Shown: positions 9,188 to 17,921, numbered from the stretch's first letter. The stretch is 64,000 bases of DNA from Aquiflexum balticum DSM 16537 (GCF_900176595.1 NZ_LT838813.1:4420001-4484000), one strand, 5' to 3'. The notes: a model not told the origin generated them from the sequence alone. Program-made: numbers and translations.

Positions 9188-9203
9188 TTTAGTATACCCT
9201 AAA
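9188..9203. promoter_or_regulatory. Second operator-like palindrome, inside the promoter
   Basis: TTTAGTATACCCTAAA shares its arms and 16-bp length with the site at 9112. It ends 5 bases before the -7 element, so a bound protein would cover the promoter spacer and block RNA polymerase. A weaker third match, TTTAGTCTATATTAAA, lies at 9166-9181. Confidence 0.55.
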
Positions 9204-9207
9204 TTAA

Positions 9208-9215
9208 TATATTTG
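9208..9215 (+). promoter_or_regulatory. Bacteroidota -7 promoter element
   Basis: TATATTTG is an exact match to the Bacteroidota TAnnTTTG consensus. Transcription would begin a few bases later, leaving a leader of about 12 bases before the ATG at 9234. Confidence 0.6.
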
Positions 9216-9233
9216 TACCTTCAATAAAAAAAT

Positions 9234-9896
9234 ATGAACCCACTCACCTACGCAGAGGAAAATTATTTGAAAGCCATATACCACCTATCGGAAGGCGGAA
9301 AAAAAGGGGTTTCAACAAACGATATCTCAGGGGAAATGAAAACAAAACCTGCCTCTGTTTCTGATATGCTCCGGAAATTGGGGGATAAAGCAGTGATAGA
9401 ATACAGAAAATATTATGGGGTACACATTACGGAGGAAGGAAAAAAAATAGCCCTTCAAACCATAAGAAAGCATAGATTGTGGGAAGTGTTTTTAGTAGAA
9501 AAACTGAAATTCTCCTGGGATGAAGTCCATGAAGTAGCAGATGAATTGGAACACATCAAATCCGGAATTTTGATCCAAAGGTTAGATGAATATTTAGGCT
9601 TTCCCAAATTTGATCCCCATGGCGATCCTATTCCTGATGAATATGGTGATGTACGTTCAAGACCCCGAATACCACTCAATGAACTTGAACTTCATTCGGC
9701 AGGTCAGATAGTCGCAGTCAAAGACAGTAGCGCAGCTTTTTTGAGGTACCTGGACAAAGTCGGTGCCTACATCGGTGCAAGAATCAAAGTAACTGATAAG
9801 GTGGAATTTGATGGATCCATTGAAATTTTGGTGGATAATAAAAAATCGATCTTTATGTCAAAAGATGTGGCAGGGAATATTTTAGTGATGCAATGA
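9234..9896 (+). CDS. DtxR/MntR-family metal-dependent transcriptional repressor
   Basis: A 220-residue metalloregulator: winged helix-turn-helix at about 8-65, dimerisation and metal-binding domain at 75-140, and a FeoA/SH3-like domain at 150-220. Its residues line up with DtxR at a constant offset of one. The ancillary site is His80, Glu84, His99. The primary site is Asp103, Glu106, His107, with Asp where DtxR/IdeR have Cys102. An acidic residue there is typical of manganese-type members, so Mn(II) sensing is inferred. It is a single-gene unit ended by a strong terminator; no transporter is adjacent. Two palindromes upstream suggest autoregulation. Confidence 0.93.
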   Translation: MNPLTYAEENYLKAIYHLSEGGKKGVSTNDISGEMKTKPASVSDMLRKLGDKAVIEYRKYYGVHITEEGKKIALQTIRKHRLWEVFLVEKLKFSWDEVHEVADELEHIKSGILIQRLDEYLGFPKFDPHGDPIPDEYGDVRSRPRIPLNELELHSAGQIVAVKDSSAAFLRYLDKVGAYIGARIKVTDKVEFDGSIEILVDNKKSIFMSKDVAGNILVMQ

Positions 9897-9908
9897 GGAA
9901 AATGAAAA

Positions 9909-9936
9909 GCGGGAGGTAAACCTCCCGCCCCTTTTT
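9909..9936 (+). terminator. Rho-independent terminator
   Basis: The stem GCGGGAGG/CCTCCCGC with loop TAAA is followed by CCCTTTTT. It lies 12 bases after the metalloregulator stop codon. In the other direction it can also serve the convergent dehydrogenase gene. Confidence 0.9.
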
Positions 9937-9962
9937 CAAACATTAGAATTCTTTTTAAACTT

Positions 9963-10931
9963 CTATGACACTAAAATTACTTTCCCATTTCTACCACCCT
10001 TCTCATATTCCTCTAAAGCTTCTTTGAATTTTTCCAGCGGAAAAGTAGATTGAATATCAACTTTAACTTTTTGGGAAATCAGATGGGTAAAAACGGTTCT
10101 GAATGCAGTTTCTCTTTCTTCTTGCTTCAGGCTTTCCAAATAAGAGGTTAACCAAAAACCTTCAACTTTTATATTTTTGAAAATCAAAAGACCCGAATTC
10201 AAAGGAATATTTTCCAAACTCAATAATCCAAAAACCATCATTTTTCCATTGTTTTTGAGGCAGGATAAAGCTCTAGCACCTAAAGTACCACCTACAGCAT
10301 CAAAAACCACGTTGACCCCCTCGCCTGTCTTTTCCATGATGATTTTTTGAAGTTTTTCTTTTTCAGTGTTGACCACCAAATCAGCCCCCAAACTTGTCAA
10401 GTACGCTTTTTGTTCATCCCTTCTCACAGTACAGGCAATATTGATACCCTTTTGTTTGGCCATTTGAATGACCAATTTTCCATATGCGGAAGCTCCTGCT
10501 GTGATCAAAACCCAATCTCCCCGTATCAGCCCACTGGTTTCCAGCATTCCATAGGCTGTCAATGGATTGATAAACGCCTGACATGCAACCTCATCCGACA
10601 TACCTTCAGGTGTAGGGATAACCAAATGCGCTGGTACACAGACATACTCTTTCCAGGTTCCAATACTTGTAAAAATCACCCTGGTTCCAACTGGAATTGT
10701 ATTTTTCTCATCAGCCAAATCAACCACCCCTGCTGCTTCAAAACCTGCACTGCTCGGCAGTTTTGGTGTGATCCCGTACATTCCACGAACAAACATTATA
10801 TCCGATGGATTGATGTTTCTGGCAGTAACTTTAATTCTTACTTCATGGGGTTTAGGCTGTGGTATAGGCGCCTCCTCTAAAATTAAAACTTCATTGGGCA
10901 TTCCCGTTTGATTGAATATTACCTGCTTCAT
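9963..10931 (-). CDS. Zinc-independent MDR-family quinone/enoyl oxidoreductase
   Basis: A medium-chain dehydrogenase/reductase of 322 residues: GroES-like domain at 1-115, then an NADPH Rossmann fold with the stretch ITAGASAYGKLVIQMAK near 140-156 and the motif VFDAVGG near 205. The Cys and His ligands of zinc alcohol dehydrogenases are absent, so it belongs with the quinone oxidoreductase/enoyl reductase branch. The substrate is not predictable. It is divergent from the SDR that starts the acyl-CoA block, with 141 bases between. Confidence 0.88.
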   Translation of the reverse strand: MKQVIFNQTGMPNEVLILEEAPIPQPKPHEVRIKVTARNINPSDIMFVRGMYGITPKLPSSAGFEAAGVVDLADEKNTIPVGTRVIFTSIGTWKEYVCVPAHLVIPTPEGMSDEVACQAFINPLTAYGMLETSGLIRGDWVLITAGASAYGKLVIQMAKQKGINIACTVRRDEQKAYLTSLGADLVVNTEKEKLQKIIMEKTGEGVNVVFDAVGGTLGARALSCLKNNGKMMVFGLLSLENIPLNSGLLIFKNIKVEGFWLTSYLESLKQEERETAFRTVFTHLISQKVKVDIQSTFPLEKFKEALEEYEKGGRNGKVILVS

Positions 10932-11072
10932 GCTATCTGTATATGTTAATTAATGTTTTTTCGAATTGGAAGTTAAAAAAAAATACTCGGTATGCATAAT
11001 ATTTTTTAAATATGGGTAGCCTAAGAAAAGTAAATTATTTAACTTGTTCAGTCACTCAAAAAAACTAAAATT

Positions 11073-11840
11073 ATGGATCTATCAACTCTTTTTTCATTGA
11101 TGAATGGTGTCGCGCTGATTACTGGAGCGAGTAAAGGTATAGGATATAGCATAGCAGAAACTTTTGCTGCTGCCGGTGCCAAAGTTGTAATCAGCAGCAG
11201 AAAACAGGATGCTTTGGATGAAATGGCGGATAAACTTAGAGCTAAAGGATATGAAGTGACCGGTATTGCCTGCAATGTCGGAAAAAAAGAAGAATTGGAA
11301 AATCTGGTTCAAAAGACCATAGAATTATATGGACAGATAGATGTGTTGGTCAACAATGCAGCGAGTAATCCGGTGTTTGGTCCAGTACATGATACCAGTT
11401 TGGAAGCTTTTGATAAGATTATGGAAGTAAATGTCCGGGCACCTTTTCACCTGATGAATCTTTGTTTTCCATACCTAAGGACTTCCCCTATAGCTTCGGT
11501 CATTAACATCAGTTCCATTGGTGGGATTTCTCCTGAACAGGGTTTGGGCATCTACAGTGTAAGCAAAGCTGCATTGATCTCCCTTACCAAAGTTTATGCG
11601 AAAGAATGGGGAGACCACAAAATAAGGGTAAATGCCATTTGTCCGGGTTTGATAAAAACCAAATTCTCTGAAGCCTTGTGGAGCAACGACAAAATCATGC
11701 AGCAAATAATAAAAAAACTTGCCATAAAAAGAGCAGGAACAAGTGAGGAAATCGGGGCTGTTGCACTCTTTTTGGCTTCCAAAGCTTCCTCTTATACCAC
11801 AGGAGCAGTTCTGACAGCAGATGGTGGTTTCACAATTTAA
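11073..11840 (+). CDS. SDR-family oxidoreductase (acyl-CoA block)
   Basis: A classical short-chain dehydrogenase of 255 residues. The cofactor motif GASKGIG is near residue 18, NNAASN near 92, catalytic Ser in NISSIGG near 148, and Tyr/Lys in YSVSKAA near 160-164. The C-terminal GAVLTADGGFTI is standard. It is the first gene of a four-gene run (12-base gap to the dehydrogenase). By position it matches the SDR of hydroxyacyl-CoA (levulinate-type) operons, where it reduces a keto-acyl-CoA; this role is an inference. Confidence 0.92.
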   Translation: MDLSTLFSLMNGVALITGASKGIGYSIAETFAAAGAKVVISSRKQDALDEMADKLRAKGYEVTGIACNVGKKEELENLVQKTIELYGQIDVLVNNAASNPVFGPVHDTSLEAFDKIMEVNVRAPFHLMNLCFPYLRTSPIASVINISSIGGISPEQGLGIYSVSKAALISLTKVYAKEWGDHKIRVNAICPGLIKTKFSEALWSNDKIMQQIIKKLAIKRAGTSEEIGAVALFLASKASSYTTGAVLTADGGFTI

Positions 11841-11852
11841 ATCAGTTTATCC

Positions 11853-13064
11853 ATGAGCAATTCGGAATTCCTGACTTCAAGCCGCACAGAAGAACTATTA
11901 CCAAAGTACAGGGCATTTTTAAAGGAACATCTTTATCCAATTGAAAAAGAAATAATTTATGGGTCTTTCAAGGCCCACCTGCCTCAATTAAATTCCCTAC
12001 GGCAGTTGGCCAAAAAAGAAAAGCTCTTTGCTCCACATCTTTCAGAATCTGAAGGTGGCCTAGGGCTATCTTTGTTTGAATTTGCCGGAATCTCGGAAGT
12101 TTTGGGCAGCAGTCCATTGGGACATTATATTTTTAATTGTCAGGCACCTGACATAGGAAATATGGAATTGATGCATCAGTTTGCCAGCAAAGAACTTAAA
12201 GATCAATATCTGAAGCCTTTGCAAAGAGGTGAAATTAGAAGCTGCTTTGCGATGACTGAACCGGAACATGCGGGAAGCAATCCCAAGCATCTATCCACGC
12301 TTGCCATAAGAGATGGTGACCATTATGTCATAAATGGCCATAAATGGTTTACGTCTTCAGCGGATGGGGCAAGTTTTACCATAGTAATGGCTGTCACCGA
12401 TCCCCAAAATCCAAACCCTTATCAAAGAGCAAGCATGATTTTAGTGCCTTTGGACAATTCTGGATATAAACTGATCAGGAATATCCCTATCATGGGAGAT
12501 GTGGGAGAAGATTATATGTCTCATGGAGAAGTAAGCTTCACAGATTGCCGGGTACCTGTAAGCAATCTTATAGGTTATGAAGGACAGGGATTTGTTTTAG
12601 CCCAGGAAAGATTGGGGCCAGGAAGAATCCATCATTGCATGAGATGGATAGGCATCTGCGAAAGAGCTTTGGATTTGATGTGCAAAAGGGCAGTCTACAG
12701 AGAATTGGACCCGGGAAGACCGCTTGCCTCTCAACAAACGATCCAAAACTGGATTGCTGAATGCTCAGCATCAATCAAGGCTTCAAGATTGATGGTCATG
12801 AACACAGCCTATCAAATAGAAAAATCCGGAGCAAAGGCCGCCAAAGAAGATATTTCAACCATCAAGTTTTTCGTTTCCGATGTCCTGATGAAAGTATTGG
12901 ATAAGGCCATTCAAGTACATGGTGGCTTGGGAATTACAGATGATACCTTACTTTCTTTTTGGTACCGACATGAACGTGGGGCAAGAATTTATGATGGACC
13001 GGATGAAGTGCATAAGTCTGTTTTGGCCAGAAGCATTTTAAAACCCTACATGAATCATGAATAA
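11853..13064 (+). CDS. Acyl-CoA dehydrogenase, ACAD10/ACAD11 type
   Basis: A 403-residue acyl-CoA dehydrogenase with the three family domains: N-terminal helical (1-125), central beta (with CFAMTEPEHAGSNP near 130-143) and C-terminal helical (240-400). The signature GPGRIHHCMRW near 253 is characteristic of the ACAD10/11 clade. The site where medium-chain enzymes have Y-E-G reads YDGPDEVH, so the usual catalytic Glu is not in place. Its stop overlaps the start of the kinase-fold gene by 8 bases; in animals these two domains are fused in ACAD10/11. This supports action on phosphorylated hydroxyacyl-CoAs. Confidence 0.93.
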   Translation: MSNSEFLTSSRTEELLPKYRAFLKEHLYPIEKEIIYGSFKAHLPQLNSLRQLAKKEKLFAPHLSESEGGLGLSLFEFAGISEVLGSSPLGHYIFNCQAPDIGNMELMHQFASKELKDQYLKPLQRGEIRSCFAMTEPEHAGSNPKHLSTLAIRDGDHYVINGHKWFTSSADGASFTIVMAVTDPQNPNPYQRASMILVPLDNSGYKLIRNIPIMGDVGEDYMSHGEVSFTDCRVPVSNLIGYEGQGFVLAQERLGPGRIHHCMRWIGICERALDLMCKRAVYRELDPGRPLASQQTIQNWIAECSASIKASRLMVMNTAYQIEKSGAKAAKEDISTIKFFVSDVLMKVLDKAIQVHGGLGITDDTLLSFWYRHERGARIYDGPDEVHKSVLARSILKPYMNHE

Positions 13065-14088
13065 AGAGCCTAAAGGACTGGAAAATCTTTTCCCGTATTT
13101 AGAAACCAAACTGAAACTTGATCCCCAATCTACTGTAATCAGTCAATTTAAAGGCGGATATTCCAACCTTACTTACCTGATCCAATCACCATCCGGACAA
13201 TACGTACTCAGGAGACCACCTTTGGGATTGAAAATCAGTAAAGCCCATGATATGGTAAGGGAGTTCAGGATTTTGGAAGCTTTAAAAAAGGCCGGTTATA
13301 AAAAAATCCCGGATCCCATTATTTGCTGTGAAGATGAAAATGTGATCGGTGCTCCTTTTTTCATCATGGAAAAAGTGGAAGGGCTGATTTTGAGGAACAG
13401 GATTCCTGAAGGAATGGATTTGAATGAAGATTATTTCAGAAATCTATCCCAGAATACGATGGATGTACTTTTGGAACTCCATCATTTGGAATTGGAAAAA
13501 TCAGGGTTGCTGGAATTGGGAAAACCTCAGGGATATGTTGAAAGACAAGTTCATGGCTGGTCTGAAAGATATTTTCAATCCAAGACTGATGAACTTTCGG
13601 AGATGGAGACAGTCATTGATTGGCTCAAAGCAAATATGCCGAAAAATGAAAATATCGGATTTATCCACAATGATTACAAATATGACAATCTTGTATTGAC
13701 AGGACCGGAAGATCCGGGGATCAAAGCTGTTTTGGATTGGGAAATGGCTACCGTTGGGGACCCCTTGATGGATTTGGGGACATCTCTCGCCTATTGGGCT
13801 GAAGCAAAGGACCCTGACACTTTAAAAATGTTTAATCTCACATATCCCGCTGGGAATTTTTCCCGACAGCAAGCCATTGACTACTATGCCTCCAAAAGCA
13901 ATCTGAAACTTGATCATATTCTGTTCTATTATGCTTTTGGCTTATTTAAAGTCGGTGTAATTGCGCAACAAATCTATAAAAGATATACATTAGGGTTTTC
14001 CCAAGATCCCCGATTTGCAGGGTTGATTCATGTTGTCAGAGCCTGCGGGAAAACAGCATTAAAAAGTATCAAAACGGAAAAAATATAA
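13057..14088 (+). CDS. APH-fold kinase partner of ACAD10/11-type dehydrogenase
   Basis: A protein of 343 residues with the aminoglycoside-phosphotransferase/choline-kinase fold. The catalytic loop HNDYKYDN is near residues 203-210, with Asp and Asn in kinase positions. The metal-binding LDWEMATVGDP follows near 227. The N-terminal FKGGYSNLTYLI is a glycine-rich nucleotide loop. Despite the fold it is unlikely to confer drug resistance. It overlaps the dehydrogenase gene, matching the kinase half of ACAD10/11 and LvaA, which phosphorylate a hydroxyacyl-CoA. Confidence 0.9.
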   Translation: MNKEPKGLENLFPYLETKLKLDPQSTVISQFKGGYSNLTYLIQSPSGQYVLRRPPLGLKISKAHDMVREFRILEALKKAGYKKIPDPIICCEDENVIGAPFFIMEKVEGLILRNRIPEGMDLNEDYFRNLSQNTMDVLLELHHLELEKSGLLELGKPQGYVERQVHGWSERYFQSKTDELSEMETVIDWLKANMPKNENIGFIHNDYKYDNLVLTGPEDPGIKAVLDWEMATVGDPLMDLGTSLAYWAEAKDPDTLKMFNLTYPAGNFSRQQAIDYYASKSNLKLDHILFYYAFGLFKVGVIAQQIYKRYTLGFSQDPRFAGLIHVVRACGKTALKSIKTEKI

Positions 14089-14092
14089 ATAC

Positions 14093-14971
14093 ATGAAAAT
14101 CAAAAATGTTTGCATTTTAGGCGCTGGAACTCTGGGAACAAGAGTAGCGCTCCAATCCGCTTTATCTGGATACAAAGTTGCTGTGTATGACATCAGTCCT
14201 GCAGCTTTGGACAATTCCAAAAACATCATGGAGAAAATAGTACGGCAATTGGCCAAAAGCAGTGGTTTGGAGGCTGAAGCCGGACTAAATGCGATTTCAG
14301 GTATAACTTTTACTGACAACCCGAACGTTGCTGTTTTGGATGCTGATATCATCAATGAAAGTGTTTTGGAAGATGTGAAAGTCAAAAATCAAGTTTGGAA
14401 GTTATTTGGAAAAATTGCACCGGAAAAAACCATTTTCACAACCAATACATCATTTCTGCTTCCTTCCATGTTTGCGGACACCTCAGGACATCCTGCAAAA
14501 TTCTGTGCTTTGCATTTCCATGATGTGTTTTATGCCAAAGTGGTAGATATTATGCCACATTCCGGTACGGATGAAAAATTAATCCCCGTCTTAATGGAGT
14601 TTGGGAAATCCTTGGAACAGGTACCTGTTTTGGTTAAAAAAGAGAATCCCGGCTATATATTCAACAGCATGTTGATGGCTTTTATTGGTGCAGCAGGGAA
14701 GTTGCTGACAGGTGAGGTAGCAAGTATTGAGGATATAGATAAGTCCTGGATGGTCAATTTCAGGATGCCAAGTGGCCCCTTCGGAATTCTGGACACCATT
14801 GGTTTGGATACAGCATGGCATGTAACCCACAAAATGCCCGACAAAGCCTCACAAGCCTTTGCCGCACTTTTAAAAAAATATATTGATGCAGGGAAACTTG
14901 GTGAAAAAACAGGAGAAGGATTTTATACCTATCCCAATCCAGCATACAAAGCTCCAGGGTTTTTAAATTGA
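14093..14971 (+). CDS. 3-hydroxyacyl-CoA dehydrogenase
   Basis: NAD-dependent beta-oxidation enzyme of 292 residues. The Rossmann motif GAGTLGTRVA begins at residue 9, with the acidic VYD at the end of the second strand. The catalytic His is in ALHFHDVFYAK near 142, and the C-terminal domain starts at ENPGYIFNSM near 185. It stands alone without the enoyl-CoA hydratase half found in FadB. It is the last gene of the acyl-CoA run, 4 bases after the kinase-fold gene, and converges on the cytochrome gene. Confidence 0.92.
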   Translation: MKIKNVCILGAGTLGTRVALQSALSGYKVAVYDISPAALDNSKNIMEKIVRQLAKSSGLEAEAGLNAISGITFTDNPNVAVLDADIINESVLEDVKVKNQVWKLFGKIAPEKTIFTTNTSFLLPSMFADTSGHPAKFCALHFHDVFYAKVVDIMPHSGTDEKLIPVLMEFGKSLEQVPVLVKKENPGYIFNSMLMAFIGAAGKLLTGEVASIEDIDKSWMVNFRMPSGPFGILDTIGLDTAWHVTHKMPDKASQAFAALLKKYIDAGKLGEKTGEGFYTYPNPAYKAPGFLN

Positions 14972-14980
14972 AATAAACGC

Positions 14981-15397
14981 CTACTTATTTTTTAAGGACA
15001 ATATAAAAGAGGCCATGGTTTGGGCCTCTTTCATTGAAACATTTGGATGAGGATCCATCACAGGGTATCCCCATGCCCCGGTGCTTCCATTGATAATTTT
15101 TCTGGCTAAATGATCCATATAAACCTGTTGAACAGGATATCTTTTGGCTATATCCTGAAAGGCCGGGCCCTTTGATCTGTTTTCGGTTCTATGACAATCA
15201 TAACAATCGGCATAGGCGATCAATACCTCTCCCCTTTTCACCAAATCCAAATCCAAGGGACCATCATTTCCCGGTATGGCACGGATATAATCTTTGGAAG
15301 TTTTTTCCATTGAATTTTCAATTTCATTTCTTTTGGATTGTTGACAGGATACCCCAAGTATGCAGAAAATCAAGCCATAAAATCCAAAATATTTCAT
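14981..15397 (-). CDS. Small c-type cytochrome lipoprotein
   Basis: A protein of 138 residues with a lipoprotein signal and Cys18 in GVSC. The haem-binding motif is CYDCH at 65-69, and Met in YPVMDPHP near 109 is a likely axial ligand. It is a class I monohaem cytochrome, presumably membrane-anchored in the periplasm as an electron carrier. Its partner enzyme is not in the neighbourhood: the 3' neighbour is convergent and the upstream gene is a methyltransferase 21 bases away. Confidence 0.9.
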   Translation of the reverse strand: MKYFGFYGLIFCILGVSCQQSKRNEIENSMEKTSKDYIRAIPGNDGPLDLDLVKRGEVLIAYADCYDCHRTENRSKGPAFQDIAKRYPVQQVYMDHLARKIINGSTGAWGYPVMDPHPNVSMKEAQTMASFILSLKNK

Positions 15398-15417
15398 ATT
15401 GATAGTATCTATTCAGA

Positions 15418-16191
15418 TTACTTTTCCGCAATGACCAACATTTCAAAATCCTCAGTTGTTAAGGTGTCGTTTCTTGAAAAAGCACCCAAATGTGCTCCAT
15501 TGATATCTATTTTAGTATATCCCAATGATTTCAGAATCCATTTTATTTCACTTGGCACATAATACCTTTCATTGCTTTCAATTGATTTTTTATTCCCGTC
15601 ATCATCAATAAAATCAGTAATAGAATGATCTCTAAAGGTCATTAAATCAAAAGTATTACTGCGATAGGTGGTACCGGTTGATCCATTTTCCTTATTGGTG
15701 AAGGCTTCGACAGAATGGTAAAGTGGAAACAAACCATTGAGCGTAGTGAAGATGAATTTGCCTTTGTTTTTTAATGATTTGGTAACCTGCTTCAATATCT
15801 CAAAATTCATTTCATCGGTTTCCATCAAAGGAAATCCTCCTTCACATAGCATGATGGCAGCATCAAATTCATTGAGGAAAGGAAGCTCTCTGGCATCAGC
15901 TTCAATAAAGTTGATCTGAAGATCAAGAAGTGCTGCTTTTTCCTTTGCCCTTTTTAATTGAGATGCAGAAAGATCTATTCCTGTAATATCATAACCTCTT
16001 TTTGTCAATTCGATGCTGTGCCGACCTGTCCCACAACCAACATCCAAGATTTTTAAGGTTTTATTAAAGTCAAGCTCCTTTTCAAGAAAATCACATTCCC
16101 CAACCGTGCCTTGTGTAAACTCCTCTTGGTCGTATTTTTGAGCAAAGTTCTCAAACATTGCTTCATACCATTGTTTCTTAATTTCCATCAT
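15418..16191 (-). CDS. Class I SAM-dependent methyltransferase
   Basis: A 257-residue methyltransferase when started at the double Met at 16191; an in-frame Met at 16224 would add 11 residues. Motif I is ILDVGCGTGRHS near residue 47. The acidic residue ending strand 2 (ITGIDLS) and motif II (FIEADARELPF) follow. The fold is clear but the substrate is not; the small soluble type often acts on small molecules. It lies directly downstream of the broken DUF1593 gene. Confidence 0.88.
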   Translation of the reverse strand: MMEIKKQWYEAMFENFAQKYDQEEFTQGTVGECDFLEKELDFNKTLKILDVGCGTGRHSIELTKRGYDITGIDLSASQLKRAKEKAALLDLQINFIEADARELPFLNEFDAAIMLCEGGFPLMETDEMNFEILKQVTKSLKNKGKFIFTTLNGLFPLYHSVEAFTNKENGSTGTTYRSNTFDLMTFRDHSITDFIDDDGNKKSIESNERYYVPSEIKWILKSLGYTKIDINGAHLGAFSRNDTLTTEDFEMLVIAEK

Positions 16192-16234
16192 GTTATTTAA
16201 TTTATAGCACTGATTTTCAATCAATTAAATTACT

Positions 16235-16443
16235 TTACTTAACTGAAAGGATTATCCTTCTATAAGATACCAATTCGTGGGCGCCATTATCTCTTATCTC
16301 GAGTATCAGGTGAATTTCAGAATTGCCGATATCTCGAGGAAGCTCAAATTCCTGCTTCTCTTTACTGGGTTCATCTAAAGAAAACTGACCCTTATAGCTA
16401 CTCGCCTCTTGGTAATAAAACCAATTGAAATTGATTTCATCCC
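16235..16443 (-). pseudogene. Detached 3' end of the IS-interrupted DUF1593 gene
   Basis: This frame begins inside the repeat flanking the IS and reads G-D-E-I-N-F-N-W-F-Y-Y-Q-E-A and so on to a stop at 16235-16237. It is about 68 residues long and matches the PKD-like end of DUF1593 proteins, closing with H-E-L-V-S-Y-R-R-I-I-L-S. It has no start of its own. Removing the IS and one 24-bp repeat joins it in frame to the 5' part, giving a 477-residue protein. It should not be made as a functional product. Confidence 0.88.
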
Positions 16444-16467
16444 CATCAGGATCAAATGATCCTGATG
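16444..16467. repeat. 24-bp direct repeat, left copy (target duplication)
   Basis: It is identical to 18203-18226; the next base also matches. The repeat is itself a near-perfect palindrome: CATCAGGATC, centre AAAT, GATCCTGATG. It is part of the DUF1593 coding sequence (A-S-G-S-F-D-P-D), so it is duplicated target DNA and not IS sequence. Confidence 0.85.
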
Positions 16468-16478
16468 CTTAAGTTTGG

Positions 16479-17921
16479 CTAATTTCTGGTATAGAACAAG
16501 CTTGACAGTGAATGAATAGGGTTATTTTTGGCACTTCGCTGTTTATTTTCCATTGCGACGAAGTCGGTGAAATTGATTTTGACAGAATCAGTCCAGTTTA
16601 TGGCCCTGAACTGGTTTATAATGTCCTGGGTCGTTGTTCTGCGGTTTTTCTTTTTGCTGTACCACTTGGGCCTTGGCAGTTCTGTGATTTTGGCTTTTGA
16701 TGCCGAGACCAGCAACATTGAGTAAACGGCGGTGACGAACTGAGGTACCTTGCTGCAGGGTATTTCTTTTCTTACCTGTGCCTGCCCACATCCCATCAAT
16801 GTTTTCTGGTCCCTAAAATTCACTTCTATACCCCATCGCCACAGATATGCCTGCAGCAGTTTTTCAAGCGGGAGTTCTGTGGATGTACAGATCAGGTATG
16901 CGGGATCCCTGTAAAGCAGTTTTGATTTTTTTGTGAGCCTGTATCCGACAGGTCTTATGACCACCAGCCTCAGATTCATCGGCCCTGATTTTTCCCATCT
17001 CACCTTCTCTACCGTCTTGATATTGAAAGTATGTATTTTTCCTGCCGCCCATGCTTTGACTTCCTTCCAGCCGTATTCATCGGACTGACGGATCTGTTCC
17101 GGGGTGGGCAGCTCATCTCCGTAGACACGCTTTCTGCCCTTGCTGTTTTCAGGGGAAACATCGGGCAGCCCATAAAGCTTGCAGTCTTTGCGGACCCTTC
17201 CGATCAGGATGACATTATCAACAAGTTTTTTGAGAACAGTCTCATTGGTATAGCTGCCGTCCACGCTCACCACCAGACTTTTTCCTCTGTGCCCGTCCGA
17301 ATCAAGCCCCTTTCTGAGGGCAGAGATCCTTTGGGATCCTATCAGGCTCAGTTTGGTCTTTTTTTGTGTTTCTCTGTAAAGGTCATGATCTTCCCGGGGA
17401 CTGTCCTTTTTGGGTTTACGGGCAGTGGGGCAGTGTTGAAGATCAACAGGAACGGTCGTGGCCTGTACTTTGTCCATTCCGGAACACAGAGAAAGGGACA
17501 TCTGTATAAAACGCTGGCCCCATACAAAGTTGGTATGAAAAGGCGGGCCCAGCGGATCCCTCATCCATTTGGCCCCCTCCACTTTTTTACCTGTTTTTCT
17601 CAGAAGTGTATCGTCCATATGGGCATAGATCTCCCCTTCGTCCGCCGAAACAGCATCCGCTACGGACTTCCTGATGACTGAAAACAGCGCATCGGTATTC
17701 ATCCTGTCCCCCTGAAAAAGGCGGTATGCCGCCGACCAGTCTTTGAAATGCTGTCCGGTGGCCGTTATCATACCCGTTACGGTACTCCTGCCGACACAGC
17801 CCAAAAGACCTTCTGCAAGTACGGAAGCCCTTTTCCAGGTCCGGATCTGCTTAAAGGCCAATTTACAGTCCGAGAACAGGGATCCGAAGATATCTTTCAG
17901 GTTTTCGGGGGAAGTTTTTTT
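16479..17921 (-). CDS. IS4-type DDE transposase frame, without its own ATG
   Basis: A DDE transposase. The first Asp is in YAHMDDTLLRK, the second in VVSVDGSYTN, and the C-terminal Y-x2-R-x3-E-x6-K signature of the IS4 superfamily is exact in YLWRWGIEVNFRDQK. The frame is open back to a TAA at 17922-17924 at the A9 run and contains no ATG before well inside the conserved domain; a TTG at 17861 is the only nearby candidate start. The residues before that TTG (SPENLKDIFGSLFSDCK) look like genuine transposase N-terminus. Production as a -1 frameshift fusion to the AbrB-like ORF is therefore likely, giving about 541 residues. Confidence 0.85.
   Translation of the reverse strand, partial: KKTSPENLKDIFGSLFSDCKLAFKQIRTWKRASVLAEGLLGCVGRSTVTGMITATGQHFKDWSAAYRLFQGDRMNTDALFSVIRKSVADAVSADEGEIYAHMDDTLLRKTGKKVEGAKWMRDPLGPPFHTNFVWGQRFIQMSLSLCSGMDKVQATTVPVDLQHCPTARKPKKDSPREDHDLYRETQKKTKLSLIGSQRISALRKGLDSDGHRGKSLVVSVDGSYTNETVLKKLVDNVILIGRVRKDCKLYGLPDVSPENSKGRKRVYGDELPTPEQIRQSDEYGWKEVKAWAAGKIHTFNIKTVEKVRWEKSGPMNLRLVVIRPVGYRLTKKSKLLYRDPAYLICTSTELPLEKLLQAYLWRWGIEVNFRDQKTLMGCGQAQVRKEIPCSKVPQFVTAVYSMLLVSASKAKITELPRPKWYSKKKNRRTTTQDIINQFRAINWTDSVKINFTDFVAMENKQRSAKNNPIHSLSSLFYTRN

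Noticed and set aside
10347-10880. A 177-codon plus-strand frame opposite the MDR dehydrogenase
   Set aside because: It is rich in Cys, His and Ser as antisense frames are, and the minus-strand enzyme is complete and conserved.
13057-14088. Aminoglycoside resistance gene
   Set aside because: The fold matches, but the overlap with an ACAD10/11-type dehydrogenase and the operon context indicate a metabolic kinase.
17031-17681. A 216-codon plus-strand frame across the IS4-type element
   Set aside because: It is antisense to the transposase, whose catalytic motifs are clear, and it shows no domain or signal of its own.
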